A DNA stretch of 64,000 bases from Aradus depressus. Lineage: Eukaryota > Arthropoda > Insecta > Hemiptera > Aradidae. The DNA lies in the NCBI GenBank assembly GCA_963662175.1, contig OY759225.1:19021601-19085600 (forward strand), read 5' to 3'. The translations under genes were made by a program, and so were the position numbers. The notes under the pieces are model-generated. The model was not told the DNA's origin. It saw nothing but the letters and a program-made list of their open reading frames with translations, and did not search any database. Positions within the stretch are counted from its first letter, which is position 1. Each line of letters begins with the position of its first letter. Below are positions 22,731 to 33,904 of this stretch, piece after piece.

Positions 22731-23415
22731 AACATGTAATATGTACTTTGTGATGTATAAAAATAATACACACATGAAATGATTAAATTATAAACATTAA
22801 AAAATTAATTATATTTATTTTTATATAAAAAACATTTCTTTTAAAACAAATGCATGTAGAAAACAAAACATGGCCATCAGCTGTTTTAATTAGTGTGTGT
22901 AGTGAAGAGGTCGAGGGCTGGGTTCTATGGCGGCGGTCTAAGCAAAAATGTACAGTAGTGTTGCTTAAGTTGTAATGAACTAAATAGAAGTCTATTGGCG
23001 GTGAAACTGATCCGCAAAGAAGGTACTGTTGTTTGTTTATATGTACAGGATATATGCCCAGAAATATATAACTTAATTTTAGAGAATGGCCCAAAATATA
23101 ATACAAAAAGATTGAATTAGTATTAAGAATTTAGTTTTTAAGATTTTTTTTCTTTCGATTCTTCTACACGAATTAATAACAGCTGATCGTCGTGTTTTGT
23201 TTTATATTTATGGGTTGTTTTAAAACAAAATGCATTCATATCATTATTCACCAATTTAGTTGCTTCTTTATATAAATAAATATAATTAATTTATAAAATA
23301 TTAATAATTTAAATGTGTGTATTTTTTATACGTCACAATAGGATATATTTTTGGGAAACTTGTTTATAAAATAGGTAAATTTGTTTAAAGGGAGAGCAAA
23401 AACTTAGTTGATATA

Positions 23416-23463
<48 letters not shown>

Positions 23464-23888
23464 TTAATTGTCGATAGCTCATCGATTTTTATTGAAAGAA
23501 TATTGAAATTGAATATTTTATTTTATTAATATTTTCATCAGCTTCCTCTTGCGAGAAGGTCGGATCGCTTTACGAAAGAGTATATTTGACGCCATAATAT
23601 CTAAGAAGAGCCGTGGCTAGAGAAGACATGGAGAGGGTGAGACAGTGAATTATTAGAGGCTCAAGGACAGACCAGATAAGGAAGGTTTACTTAAGTCATG
23701 GGATGAGATGGGGTCAACAGTCCCTTCCTGGGAGGCCTGCACACCTCTCCAGGAATTCCTGGCTAGTTGTGTTCATATCTTTCTCAAAGACAGAAGGACC
23801 ATACTCTGATAGCGTCTTACTTAACGAATATTCAAAATAAATAGTGAATTATCATTAATAAACTCATCAATAAAAATCATCTAACAGA
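22731..23888. other. No gene; repeat piece and (TA)n
   Basis: 23170-23345 is the repeat shared with 9380-9600. A (TA)n run lies at about 23420-23458. 23590-23800 is GC-richer but unrecognised. Confidence 0.4.
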
Positions 23889-24007
23889 AGAGGGCGCCGA
23901 TATGCCAGTGGTATGCGTGCTTGCTTACTAAGATCAAGATCGCAGTTTCCAAACCCAGCCGAGGCTTTTAGTTTATTTTATCTGGGAGTTAAAATAAACT
24001 TAAGCAC
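23889..24007 (+). mobile_element. SINE-A head and partial body
   Basis: Begins 'agagggcgccga', diverged in the A box, and breaks at 'taagcacgcc' where a LINE 3' end starts. Confidence 0.75.
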
Positions 24008-24362
24008 GCCTGATGGTTCGATAAGCCGACTACTAGCTCAAATTCGTCCTCACAATAGCAATAGAAATTTTAGGATATTACTTGGAGGGTTTAGATATAA
24101 GTTTTGTCCTAAAAATGCCTGCAGGCTCTGTACTTCGGACGAAACGGACGACCTCATACACTTTTTGTTCTATCGTCCCTCCTTGTGTATCCCCAGGTAA
24201 ACATTTCTCTACAATTATCTCACTAATTGACCAAAATTCGACCTAGAAGAAATTGTGCATTTTTTTGATAACAGATGTTAGACAAATTAACAATTTATTT
24301 TTATTTTTTACTGTAAGCTTGAAAATTAAGAATAATATAATTTAATTTATTGCTTATATATA
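24008..24362 (+). pseudogene. LINE 3' end with terminal zinc knuckle
   Basis: The frame reads RLLAQIRPHNSNRN, LLGGFRYKFCPKNACRLC and DETDDLIHFLFY, a LINE C-terminal cysteine motif. The 3' UTR follows to about 24362. The same segment recurs at 35690-36085. The clade is uncertain (a CR1/Jockey-group guess). Confidence 0.65.
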
Positions 24363-24363
24363 T

Positions 24364-25560
24364 ATGGCGCCGGTAGCTCAGTGGTATGCGTGCTTGCGTG
24401 CTGAGCTCAAGAACGTGGGTTCAAAACCCGACCGTGGCCCTTAGTTTATTTTATCTGGGAGGTAAAATAAACTTAAGCACGCCGTCCTTCGAATGGGACG
24501 TTAAGCGATGATCCCGAGCCTGTACGATGTCAGGTATTCGTTAAAGACCCCTACCCTAGTTGAATAATAATTTAGAGTAGGCAAAATTTAGGAGTCCCAT
24601 AGTAAAGTTGGGTTCATGTCCACCAGAGTGACGAAAAAACACTCTGGTAGTAATCGATATAAAATTACCAACTTACGATTTGCTGATGACGTCGTTATTT
24701 TTGTTAATACCCCAGAGGAGCTATCGAGTATGCTGAGTGAGCTGAATGATGCTGGGAGAAAGGCAGGACTTGAGATAAACTTCCAAAAAACAATCATTCT
24801 GGCAAATGGGAAAACGAAAGAAATAAGTCTGGACGGGAAGAAGTTAAACTGGGTTGAAGAAACCGTTTACCTAGGACAACTACTTTCATTCAAGAATGGC
24901 CTAAAAAAGAAATTAAATCGGCGAATCGCACTTGGATGGAAGAAATATTGGTCCTACAAATATATCTTCAAAAGCAGAATGGCCATGGACCTGAAAAAAA
25001 AGGTGTTCGACTGCTACATCACTCCTTGTCTAACGTACGGATCCCAAACCTGGTCTCTCTCCCAAGATGTGCTGAGGAGCTTAGAGGTTACTCAAAGAGC
25101 AATGGAGAGAAGCATGCTGGGAATTAAGAAAAAGGATAAAATACGGAACTCCGAAATAAGAAAAAAGACAGGAGTACGGGACGTGAAGGAAGTGGTGCTG
25201 CAACAAAAGTGGAAATGGGCAGGACGAGGATGGAAGAAGGAAGATGGGCCAAGAGGATGACAGAGTGGTACCCGATATACCTGAAGAGAAGAAGGGGAAG
25301 ACAACTGGTGCGGTGGCTGGACGATCTGGACAGGACAGTGGGGAGTCTCTGGCACAGATCGGCCTGGGACAGGAGTGCATGGAAGAAACTGGGAGAGGCC
25401 TATGCCCAAAGATGGGCCTAGTTTCCAATTTATATAAATATCTAGTAATACTGTTGTTATATTATTATACTAAGGAAGAAATAAAAAAGGCTATTATTAT
25501 TATTATTATTATTAGTAATCGATATGGTTTTTAATTAAATGGCATTAGTTACAATAACTA
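24364..25560 (+). mobile_element. SINE-A split by an RTE-like LINE
   Basis: The SINE head and body occupy 24364-24660. The sequence then jumps into LINE coding DNA and returns at 25526 with the remaining SINE tail ('gatatggtttttaattaaat', then 'aataactaacta'). Confidence 0.85.
24648..25525 (+). mobile_element. 5'-truncated RTE-like LINE inserted in a SINE
   Basis: The insert (24661-25512) ends in an (ATT)n tail and is flanked by the 13-bp duplication 'tagtaatcgatat' (24648-24660, 25513-25525). It starts just before the RT catalytic motif (LRFADDVVIF) and continues through YLGQLLSFKNG, DCYITPCLTYGSQTWSLSQD and, after a frameshift near 25250, MTEWYPIYLKRRRGRQLVRW and WKKLGEAYAQRWA. This is the C-terminal half of an RTE-type polymerase. 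Truncation and frameshift show it is dead. Confidence 0.9.
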
Positions 25561-25564
25561 ACTA

Positions 25565-25655
25565 ATCATGTATCGTGTTGATACATTCGTTATATGGGCA
25601 GTTATTACGGTTTTTGAGATGCGGCCCCTCCTCCTAAAACCGATTTGACTGAAAA
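25565..25655 (+). repeat. Repeat Q fragment
   Basis: 'cgtgttgatacattcgttat', 'gcagttattacggtttttga', 'ccgatttgactgaaaa'. Confidence 0.6.
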
Positions 25656-25663
25656 TTGTGGTC

Positions 25664-25884
25664 ATTTTTTTTACCAACCACTTAACAGATCATTTTCTCT
25701 CCCCTCCCCTTTCTCAATTTCATTTCATACTGGCATTACTGGGTATAGAAATTCACACTCATAATTACGCTGCACAATGCAGCAAAGAATAATGCTGACG
25801 CCAACACAACGTTTTCTGAATGGAGAGTGATTTGTACAAACATGGTTGGTATAAGAGAGTCCTATTATGTTTACATCACATACA
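25664..25884. mobile_element. MITE-P copy
   Basis: 'accaaccacttaacagatca' at the left is mirrored by 'agtgatttgtacaaacatgg' and 'ttggtataagagagtcctat' at the right. Confidence 0.75.
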
Positions 25885-26754
25885 TTTAGTATTTTTGTCA
25901 TATAAAGATATTGAAATTGGTTACAAATTAATTTGCACAAGGTGATTAAACAAAATAATGAATTCTACTACAGTTGGCTATTCTGTACAGGTAGACAGTT
26001 TGTCCTCGCAACTCAGAGCTGTTTGGCAATTTGAATTTTTGGCACAATTCCCTAACTCAAGCTGCAAGTTCTTAATAAACACAATAGGATCATTCATTTC
26101 ATAACTTGGATTATAATAAATATATTGAACTATAAACGTCCAGAGTTTGAATATTTAGATCAAAAATCGTTCTCTAAGAAATTTGCAAAACTGCTACAAT
26201 TGACCGCAGAAACTCGACAATAATTATCTAATTAACAATTATTGTACACTGTATTTTCTGTTCTGCAAGTTACTGTTGGATATTATAATACTGTATTTCT
26301 TAAGTCGTGGCTGAAGATGGTAGCATTACTGAAATTACTCCCATATTATTTTGTGAAATAGACAATATTTTTTTTTTAAATAGTATCTTTATCTTTATTT
26401 TTTACTCAGTTTGCAGTTGAGATCGCTTGTCTAGTAGACCTACCATTTTCTTTCAAGTCTAACTTGTTTGTTCCAAGTCAGTCTTCTGTCAAGGTAGAGT
26501 CCCAAGTATATATCTAAATAAATATATGAAAATTAGGTCTTTCATCTTTTCTCTGGTCGACCCACATGTCTTCAGTCTCGTGGGTTGTAATCCCCCGTTT
26601 ATTATATTTATGAGGTATATTTAGATTCAAAACAATATTTTAAAAATCCCTTTTAGCTTGGAAAAAAATAAAAATGTTTATTCTTCTCCCTTTGAGTGAA
26701 TATGATCAACAAAGATCCATTCCTTCATTTTTCAGTAAAAATAATTTAAAACTA
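25885..26754. other. No gene seen
   Basis: AT-rich, with no recognisable repeat or coding signal. Confidence 0.4.
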
Positions 26755-27103
26755 TCTATTCTATTTAGAGGGAGCCGGTAGCTCAGTGGTATGCGTGCTT
26801 GCTTACTGAGCTCAAGATGGCGATTTTTTTTTATCTGTGAGGTAAAAAAACCTTGAGCAAAACTTGAAACCTTGTCCTTAGGATGTGACATTAAGCGATG
26901 GTCCCGAACCTGTACGATGTCAGGTACTCGTTAAAGACCCCTACTCTAGATAAATAAAAATTTAAAGTAAGCAAAAGGTATGCCTCCCATAGTAGAGTTG
27001 GGGGCTCATGTCCACCAGAGTGGCGAAAGAGCACTCAGTAGGCAATATGACCTTACAGTTAAAGCCTGGGAATGAGTCATAATAACTAATTCTATTCTAT
27101 TTA
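26755..27103 (+). mobile_element. SINE-A full-length copy with ACTAA-type tail
   Basis: The SINE (26768-27090) is flanked by the perfect 13-bp duplication 'tctattctattta' (26755-26767, 27091-27103). The head is intact in the A box; the B-box region is deleted. The tail ends 'cataataactaat', unlike the (CCTAA)n tails at 12635, 15952 and 52417. Confidence 0.9.
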
Positions 27104-27214
27104 TTTATATTAATATTTTCGTATTAATTTATTTTCTAGTATTTATTAATTTTTTGTTTATTTTATTTTTTATTAATATTTTTATAACTATATTTGTGTT
27201 ACACTCTTATGTAT

Positions 27215-27420
27215 CAAATTTATAAGCCATCTTACAACGGCAGTTAGTATATTTTTTTGTTAAGCACCCCAGTCCTCCTTTTCTCTTTGGCCGATTTGAC
27301 TGAAATTCAATAGGTGTCGTTCTTATGGGGTTTCGAATGCACATATAAAATTTCATATGGATACATTCATTCTATCGAGAGTTATATCGTGTTCACAGAT
27401 ACAAACACACTTATTTTTAA
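27215..27420 (+). repeat. Repeat Q copy
   Basis: 'ctttggccgatttgactgaa', 'gggtttcgaatgcacatata', 'cattctatcgagagttat'. Confidence 0.6.
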
Positions 27421-27479
27421 CATCGAAATAAAAATGTTCTACTTACATATTTTTATGTTTTAAGTTACAGCATTTTTAA

Positions 27480-28215
27480 ACTATTTTTGAGAAGAAGTAT
27501 GTGTGTATGTATGTAACTCGCGAATGAAAAATGATATCGACTCCGCTTTGGTGCCAATCGAAGCGTATCAACGAATATATGATCTGAATAAAATTTTATC
27601 AAATTCGGTCCACCCGTTTTTTTGTTTATAAACAAAAATATTGCCAAAAAAGAGAATTTTAGGAAATCTTGAAAACGATTTATCCGATCTAATTTGTTAT
27701 GGTGACAATCGATGAACTCCTTTTGAACGAGATTGAAAAATAGGCTATATGGCGTCTGAACGGGGGGCTAAGCATAAAAATTGTTCTAGCTCATTACCGG
27801 ATGGTCGGATTGTCATCAAATTTCACATGTAGTATTCTTAAAAGCCAATTGAAAAATAGGGTGTGTGACGTTTCAAAATTCTTAACGGGAGGGGGGTTGT
27901 GGGGGGCCTATGCATAAATATACTGCTAGCTCATTAACGGATGGTCGGATCGTGATGAAATTTCACATGTATTCTTAAAAGCCAATTGAGATATAGACTA
28001 TCTGGCGTGACAAAATTCTTAAGGAGAATGGGGTTGTGAGGGGGTCTAAGCATAAAAATAGGTCTAGCTCATCAACGGATGATCGGATTTTAATGAAATT
28101 TAACATGTAATACTCTCAAAAGCCAAATTGAAAAATAGGGTGTGTGATGTCTCCAAATTGTTAACAGGAAAGGGGCTATGGGGAGGAGGCAAAACATAAA
28201 AATTGTGCTAACACA
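27480..28215 (+). repeat. Imperfect tandem repeat, period about 139 bp
   Basis: The landmark 'atggtcggat' or its variant recurs at 27801, 27941 and 28079, each followed by 'gaaatttcacatg' and 'aaaagccaatt' variants. About three and a half units. Non-coding; no terminal repeats found. Confidence 0.65.
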
Positions 28216-28373
28216 TATCATGCTGGAAAGTTAAATTGAAATTTCCTCTGATTTAGGGTGCAAAAAGGCGAAACACACCTTTGCAGGAACCTGCACACAT
28301 CCGAGAACCTGCTTGGTATTTTTAAAATCAGATGAAGTAAATAAAATTCTTGTGAAAACTCATCATCCAATTT

Positions 28374-28769
28374 GTGACCGACATACCTTCCCCTACACTT
28401 CGTATATCTGGAAAAGTAGAACGACCTGTTTCGGTACTCTCAGTAGGAGAATCGGTAATCAGATTGTGTAATGCTACAACTCACACGCAAATCCTTCTCT
28501 TCAAAGATGCATTCCTTAAAAGATGGTTTCACATAAATGGGAAGAGAGCCACACCCCTCCTCAGATCTCATCCAGTTCTGACCCATTTCCTTCTCAACGA
28601 GTATCTCGTCTTCCAAGAATGGAATCTCCAAGAATTACCGGGATCCTTGGAAGAAAAACTTGAACCGGTTCAAACTAACAACTATCCAGAGTATAGAATC
28701 AATGCTTGTTACCTCAAATCCAATCAGACTATTGTAGTAAAAACAGGGCATAACAGGACATTATTGTAG
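28374..28769 (+). CDS. Open frame of 131 codons, unrecognised
   Basis: A plus-strand frame from ATG 28374 to the stop at 28769. It has no domain I can name; the second half (HPVLTHFLLNEYLVFQEW, NNYPEYRINACYL) looks protein-like but not diagnostic. An in-frame extension upstream (HPRTCLVFLKSDEV) resembles wording seen in some LINE ORF1 proteins, which makes a transposon origin possible. The flanks are repeat Q and MITE-P, with no visible promoter or splice context. Confidence 0.25.
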   Translation: MTDIPSPTLRISGKVERPVSVLSVGESVIRLCNATTHTQILLFKDAFLKRWFHINGKRATPLLRSHPVLTHFLLNEYLVFQEWNLQELPGSLEEKLEPVQTNNYPEYRINACYLKSNQTIVVKTGHNRTLL

Positions 28770-28916
28770 CAATCACCTTTTTACAGATCACCTTCCCTCC
28801 CACTCGCCTCTTTCCAATTCATTTCATACTGGCATTACTACCTGTCATAGGGTTTATGAAAGTAATATGTTGGCATCAGCAGTTTTCTTTGTTTCATTGT
28901 ACAGCGTATGATAAAA
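28768..28916 (+). mobile_element. MITE-P partial copy
   Basis: 'ttttacagatcaccttccct' and 'tttcatactggcattac' match the left half of MITE-P. The right half is missing. Confidence 0.6.
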
Positions 28917-29374
28917 ATAAATAGAGTTTAAGTTAAATTAAAATAAATAAAAATATAAATAATAATTGGATTAATAAAATTAATATAATAATTAAATAAA
29001 CAAATAAAAATCAATTAGAATTACCACATTTCCTGTAGAAATTGTATCTCTTTTGTCTTTTTACTAAATTTTGATTTCCACACTAATTTCCGAAAAGGGC
29101 CCTAAAAAAATATTAAATTTTGTGTTCAAAGAAAGTGCAGGTAATTTAAAAAAATTTCAATTAACAAACTTTTCATTTGTTAAGAGATGGCATATTGTTT
29201 CTAAATTTTGCAAAAATATTTTTATATTTATTTAATACAGTTCAAAAAATATAGCGCCCCGAAAAATGTAAACTAAATGTCTAAGGAATATATCAAAGTA
29301 ATTTTACAACGAACTTTAAAATATGGTTTTTGTATTGGTAGTTTTTTTTGAAAAATTATAAAAATTAAGGTAAA
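28917..29374. other. No gene seen
   Basis: AT-rich. About 29030-29240 resembles 15520-15740 (shared 'tttccgaaaagggccctaa'), so it is a piece of an old dispersed repeat. Confidence 0.4.
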
Positions 29375-29602
29375 TATATGACGTGGCCATTACAGGATTT
29401 TTTTATACCAACCAGGCTTACAGATCACTCTCTCCCCTTCCCTTCTCAAAATCATTTCATTTTGTTTCATTGTACAGCATTATCTTGAGAATGGACATTC
29501 TTATACCCAGTAATGCCAGTATGAAATAATTTTGAGAATGGGGAAAAAGAGTGATCTGAAAGCGTGGTTTGTATAAGAAAGTCCTGTAATGGCCACATAT
29601 TT
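29375..29602. mobile_element. MITE-P, palindromic copy
   Basis: 'gacgtggccattacagga' at the left; 'gaaagtcctgtaatggccac' inverted at the right. Confidence 0.8.
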
Positions 29603-29854
29603 ATGTAATGTTGTGCATTACCAGGAGGGCTGGAGGAGAGTCAGTTAGATTGGTTACTGTTCTATAGATAAGTTGGCCTGCTTCAGTTATGACCGAGATC
29701 CTTGAGATAAAGATAGATACAGGTCAGAGAGACACCCTCCCTCACTCACACTGGGCGGGTGATAAAATATCACATCACGGTGATGTGACCTCATACCACC
29801 TACACCTAATCAGAGGTCAGAAGACCAAAAAAATTATCGATGAATCACCGGCAA
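29603..29854. other. No gene recognised
   Basis: About 29625-29850 is moderately GC-rich. A short plus-strand open frame (29689-29877) has no recognisable domain. Confidence 0.35.
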
Positions 29855-30041
29855 TGTACTTCCCCAACGCGAATTAATCACCTAAATTATCACTCTCTTT
29901 CTCTCTGAAACCAATCTACTGATTGGTTGAAAAACAATACTTCTGAATTTGTATACTAAATGTCGTGTTGATGCATTTATAACATCGACAGTTACCAAAG
30001 TTTTCGAGCTAACCGTCCTCCTCTGCCCCCCCCCCCCCCCT
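29855..30041 (+). repeat. Repeat Q copy
   Basis: 'caatgtacttccccaacgcg' at the left, then 'gtcgtgttgatgcattta', 'acatcgacagttac', and a C-run near 30026. Confidence 0.6.
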
Positions 30042-30140
30042 TCAAGTTTTATTACTCAACGCGTAGCGTAACTGCGTCTACATTAAATTAAAATGAACAA
30101 ATTATACAGTAAGTAAATGTTTTAATAACAAAATTAGTTG
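30042..30140 (+). repeat. 'acgcgtagcgt' unit, split by a LINE insertion
   Basis: One unit ('tattactcaacgcgtagcgt', 'atacagtaagtaaatgtttt') of the element that continues at 32252. A Jockey-like LINE separates the two parts. Confidence 0.7.
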
Positions 30141-30839
30141 CGTCAGGGTAATGAGCTCTCTGACTATGAGCCTGTTGAAGCGGGGGTTCCCCAAGCAAGT
30201 GTCCTCGGTCCCATCCTCTATACAGTTTACACTGCTGATATTCCTTCCAATCCTAACACTCTCCTGGCAACATTTGCCGACAATACAGCTATCCTTGCTT
30301 CCAACCAAGATCCTACCATAGCCTTCAAAAATCTCCAACAGCACCTTCTCCACATAGAGGATTAGTGTCGGCAGTGGCGAGTGAAAATGAACGAAGAAAA
30401 GTGTAACCATGTTATCTTCACTCTGAGACGCCAATAATGTCCTTCGATTTCCTTCAATAACATTCGAATCCCTGCCTCCAGTCAAGTTCGCTACCTTGGG
30501 TTCTATCTAGAGCGACGACTGACATGGAACCCCCATACACGACTAAAACGACAGGAGCTGAACAGACGGTTTGGTCTGCTGTACCGGCTGCTCAACAGGC
30601 AATCCAAACTATCCACTGAAAACAAACTGACCATTTACAAGACAATAATAAAACCTATATGTACCTACGGACTTGAATTATGGGGTTGTGCTAAGCCATC
30701 TAACATCAAGCGTATCCAGTCCTTCCAATCCAAAGTCCTAAGAACAATTGTCGATGCACCCTTCTAGGAGTCCAACCTTACCCTCCATAATGACCTTAAA
30801 ATCCCTTATGTTATTGACCTCATCAAGTCGCGCTTCTCC

Positions 30840-31925
30840 AAATTCCACCGGCGAAGGCCGCCAGGACATCGGCGGCGATTTCGAGAATTCTGCCCAACGT
30901 CGGTGGCCCTAGGCAGAGCAGGAGAAGACTGCTGGCAGGAGTCAGCACATCCATCCTTCTGCACGGGGCCCCGACATGGGCAGATGCAACGAGGATCCCT
31001 CATATCTGAGGCTGATCGCCCCCGCTCACAGGCGAAGCGCACTGAGAGTCGCATGCGCCTACCGAACAGTTTCTGGCGACGCTGCCTATGTAATTGCTGG
31101 GCTGCCCCCCATTGACCTCTTGGCACGGGAACGTACGCGACACTTCAAAAGGAAACAAGACCCGGTTCAGGTGGAAGAGGTGGTGCAGCGCTTCGACCAC
31201 AGGGGAAACCGGGTCTTCTATCAGGACGCGGGGGCCAGCCCTGGTCCAGCAGAGCCAGAGAGGGCCAGGACAATTAGGGAGTGGCAGGAAGAATGGGACA
31301 AGTCCACAAAGGGACGGTGGACCCATCGGCTCATCCCTCGAGTCGAGCCTTGGCTCACCAGAAAGCATGGGGAGGTGAATTACCACCTCACCCAGGTACT
31401 CACGGGACACGGTGGGTTCCGGGGGTACCTCCACAAAATCGGGGCAGCAACAACACCAGACTGCCCCGCGTGCCTTGGTGAGACGGAGTCGGCGGAGCAT
31501 GTCCTCCTCAAATGCCCCAGATTTGAGGAGGGAAGGAAAAATCTGGAGTGCAGCATGGGCGCCCCGCTGGCTGCTACCAGTTACGTGGACGCTATGCTGC
31601 GCTCCCAGGAGTCGTGGGATGAAGGCTGCGATTTTGCAGCGCTCATCATGGGCGGGTTGGCCCTTCAGGAGAGGGCTGACAAGGAACAGTAGCGGTAATA
31701 AAACAGAAGAAGGGGCGTTACCAGCCACCCTTCCTCCCTTCCGCGAAGTAATGACAGACCGTCAGTTCCGCGGAAGGGAATCAGGATCGGCAAGGAGGGG
31801 GTTTTAGTGGGTATGGTGATGGTGAACCGTCTCGAGTCCCACACTATCCAGGGCTACCTTCCCTGAATGTGCGTCACAGCATTTCCCCCTCCAATGCAAA
31901 AAAAAAAAAAAAAAAAAAATTCCAC
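30840..31925 (+). mobile_element. R1-clade LINE fragment nested in the Jockey element
   Basis: The insert 30849-31916 is flanked by 'aaattccac' (30840-30848, 31917-31925). It encodes the C-terminal part of an R1-type polymerase: NVGGPRQSRRRLLAGV, ILLHGAPTWADA, then after a frameshift near 30995 RVACAYRTVSGDAAYVIAG, GRWTHRLIPRVEPWL, LTQVLTGHGGFRGYL and a zinc knuckle CPACLGETESAEHVLLKC. The stop is at 31692. The 3' UTR with 'ggttttagtgggtatg' and 'gagtcccacac' is followed by an A-tail at 31898-31919. GC-rich compared with its surroundings. The Jockey frame resumes after it. Confidence 0.9.
30976..31692 (+). pseudogene. R1-type polymerase C-terminus, open frame of 238 codons
   Basis: The longest open piece of the nested R1-clade insert. 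It has the RT thumb region and the terminal cysteine motif but no catalytic core. The apparent ATG is not a real start: homologous coding sequence continues upstream in another frame to 30849. A long open frame on the opposite strand over the same bases is a shadow. Confidence 0.85.
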
Positions 31926-32251
31926 TCTAACATTTCTTCCCATGTCAATCCAGTTGCTCGACTATTGTCATCCCATTCCCATCCAGATAATCCCCCCCCC
32001 GAAGACTGAGGCGGCGCTGGCCGAGAGACCTGCTACTGTAGCAAAAATATTTAGGGAGTGCCGGTGCTGACCAGCTTCTCTCCTCATGTAATCCTCTTAC
32101 CTTCAACTCTCCTCCTTCTTGGCCTGCCTCCACTGCTGGACAGTGATTGGTGGGGCGAGAAGGCAGGAGGGATCACTCGACTCATGGTTTATACCGATTA
32201 TAAATATTCAAAATTAAGAATTAAAAAAAAAAAATAAAAATAAAAAAAATA

Positions 32252-32477
32252 GTTGAGCTGTACTTATTACTCTACGCGTAGCGTCAACTATCGCGTCTAC
32301 ATTAAAGCGAACAATTTATACAGTAAGCAAATGTTTTAATGACAAAATTAGTTTAGCTAATAATATGTACAGCTCAACTAATTTTGTCACTAAAACATTT
32401 ACTTACTGTATAAATTGTTCGATTTAATGTAGACGCGATAGTTGACGCTACGCGTAGAGTAATAAGTACAGCTCAAC
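32252..32477. repeat. Inverted pair of 'acgcgtagcgt' units
   Basis: 'gttgagctgtacttattact' starts the left arm and is mirrored by 'agtaataagtacagctcaac' at the right. Both arms contain 'tctacgcgtagcgtcaacta' or its complement. With 30042-30140 this makes three units, two direct and one inverted, before the Jockey insertion. Confidence 0.75.
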
Positions 32478-33029
32478 TAATGCAGTGAACTCGAAAAGTT
32501 GTTATTGAAGAAAATAAATCTCTTGAACTACATTTGAAATAATATATTTCTAGGCTCGACTAGTCCCAGCAGTGATGTCTCCTTTTTTAACGTCATATAT
32601 ATTTAGATTTCTTTAAATCTGATCTGGGTCCAGGTAAAATTACACCATAACTAATAGTATTTAGGAAGTTGTTGAGATGTTTCTTATATTATCGAATTTA
32701 ACTGAAAAAAAATAAATAAATTGTGAAAATATATATATTCATATTTATTTTAAAAATAATATACTTTATTTATACGGAATTGTGCGAAACTAGAATAATT
32801 GGATAAATATTGTATGTTATTATTATTTACTTTCCCAGTATAGGGGAAGTTATGTAATCGGCTGGTGGTGATTTCAACGAAATTTCATTTTATCCGATCT
32901 TCTGAATAGAAAAATGAAAAAAAAAATTTCTGTGTGAATACAATAACACCCGATAAAATGAATATATCAAAACGAAATTTTATATGTGTAGCCAGAATCA
33001 TCTAATGGGATTAGGGACGAGGATTTATT
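32478..33029. other. No gene seen
   Basis: AT-rich, nothing recognised. Confidence 0.4.
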
Positions 33030-33245
33030 ATATGTTCTATATGCTTGTCTATTGAGCTCAATATCGCGGGTTCGAAACCCGACCGAGGCCCGAAGATTTA
33101 TTATCTCGTTAAAGACCCCTAAGGTAATAAAACTTAGAACTCCCGTACAGTAGGGCTCTCGTTCACCAGAGCGAGAAAAGAGCGCTCTGGTAGAAGGCGA
33201 TATGACCTCGTAGTTAAACCGGGCAAGAGTCACAATAGCTAACTA
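33030..33245 (+). mobile_element. SINE-A copy (head start and part of body missing)
   Basis: B box 'gcgggttcgaaacccgac', an internal deletion, then 'agagcgctctggtagaaggc' and the tail 'cacaatagctaactaa'. Confidence 0.8.
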
Positions 33246-33497
33246 ATTCATAGTGCTAACTAGAATAGGACTAGCTTACTCAATTATAAACTATTTTGGT
33301 TTGGTCTAACTTAAAAATATAGAGTGCGCTCTCTTTGTTGAAATGTTTTCTCTAAAATAAGGGATACTTACTGGTTAGAGAATGTTTTGAGAGTTGTATT
33401 AATTGTTTATAAAATATATTATTTAATATTTAATATGACTACAAAATATGGATGGTCAACCTCAAATTAGGGGATGTTATGTAATCATGGTATAATT

Positions 33498-33678
33498 AGG
33501 GGTCTTTAACGAGTAACTGACATCGTACAAGCTCGGGACCAACGCTTAACTTCCCATCCGAAGGACGGCCTGGTCAACGTTTTTTCACCTTCCATATAAA
33601 AAATGTAAGGGCCTTCGGCCGGGTTTCGAACCGCGATCTTCAGCTCATTAAGCTGCTTCCTCTGAGCTACCGTGTTTC
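33498..33678 (-). mobile_element. SINE-A head and part of body
   Basis: Plus strand: 'ggggtctttaacgagtaact' to 'ctctgagctaccgtgtttc'. Confidence 0.75.
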
Positions 33679-33737
33679 TTAAAAAATATATATATATATA
33701 TATTACATTTTTTTTTCTTCTTATATATCCAAGAAAG

Positions 33738-33786
33738 GAGGGCGCCGGTAGCTCAGTGGTATGCGTGCTTGCCTTCTGAGCTCAAG
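33738..33786 (+). mobile_element. SINE-A head only (about 50 bp)
   Basis: 'agggcgccggtagctcagtg' through 'tgagctcaag', then an abrupt switch to unrelated coding-like sequence. Confidence 0.75.
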
Positions 33787-33904
33787 AACATAAAACAACT
33801 GTACACTGTTCAGAATGCACTCGAATGGTCAACAAAAAGCATTCCAAAAATAAGGTCACTTGTTGCAGTTGTGCCGCAGGAAATGAGCAAAATTTTTGAT
33901 TATT
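33787..33904 (+). pseudogene. Possible piggyBac-type cysteine-rich tail
   Basis: The frame reads KTTVHCSECTRMVNKKHSKN, then KVTCCSCAAGNEQNF and a stop near 33905. The spaced CxxC pairs at the very C-terminus are like the cysteine-rich domain of piggyBac transposases. The match rests on about 35 residues only; a LINE knuckle or another protein end remains possible. Confidence 0.35.

Larger units (their letters stand above)
30141..32249 (+). mobile_element. Jockey-like LINE, 5'-truncated, interrupted by an R1-clade LINE
   Basis: RT coding from about 30150: AGVPQASVLGPILYTVYTAD (expected GVPQGS) and FADNTAILAS, where the second catalytic Asp of FADD has become Asn. Then VRYLGFYLERRLTW-like, ELWGCAKPSNIKRIQSFQSK and, beyond the nested insert, FHSNISSHVNP and the terminus PRRLRRRWPRDLLL followed by a stop near 32038. 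The 3' UTR runs to an A-rich tail at about 32223-32249. In-frame stops (e.g. near 30363) confirm a dead copy. Flanks share 'tagttg' (30135-30140, 32250-32255), a short probable duplication. Confidence 0.85.

Noticed and set aside
31000..31728. 242-codon minus-strand frame
   Set aside because: Shadow of the GC-rich R1-clade coding sequence on the plus strand.
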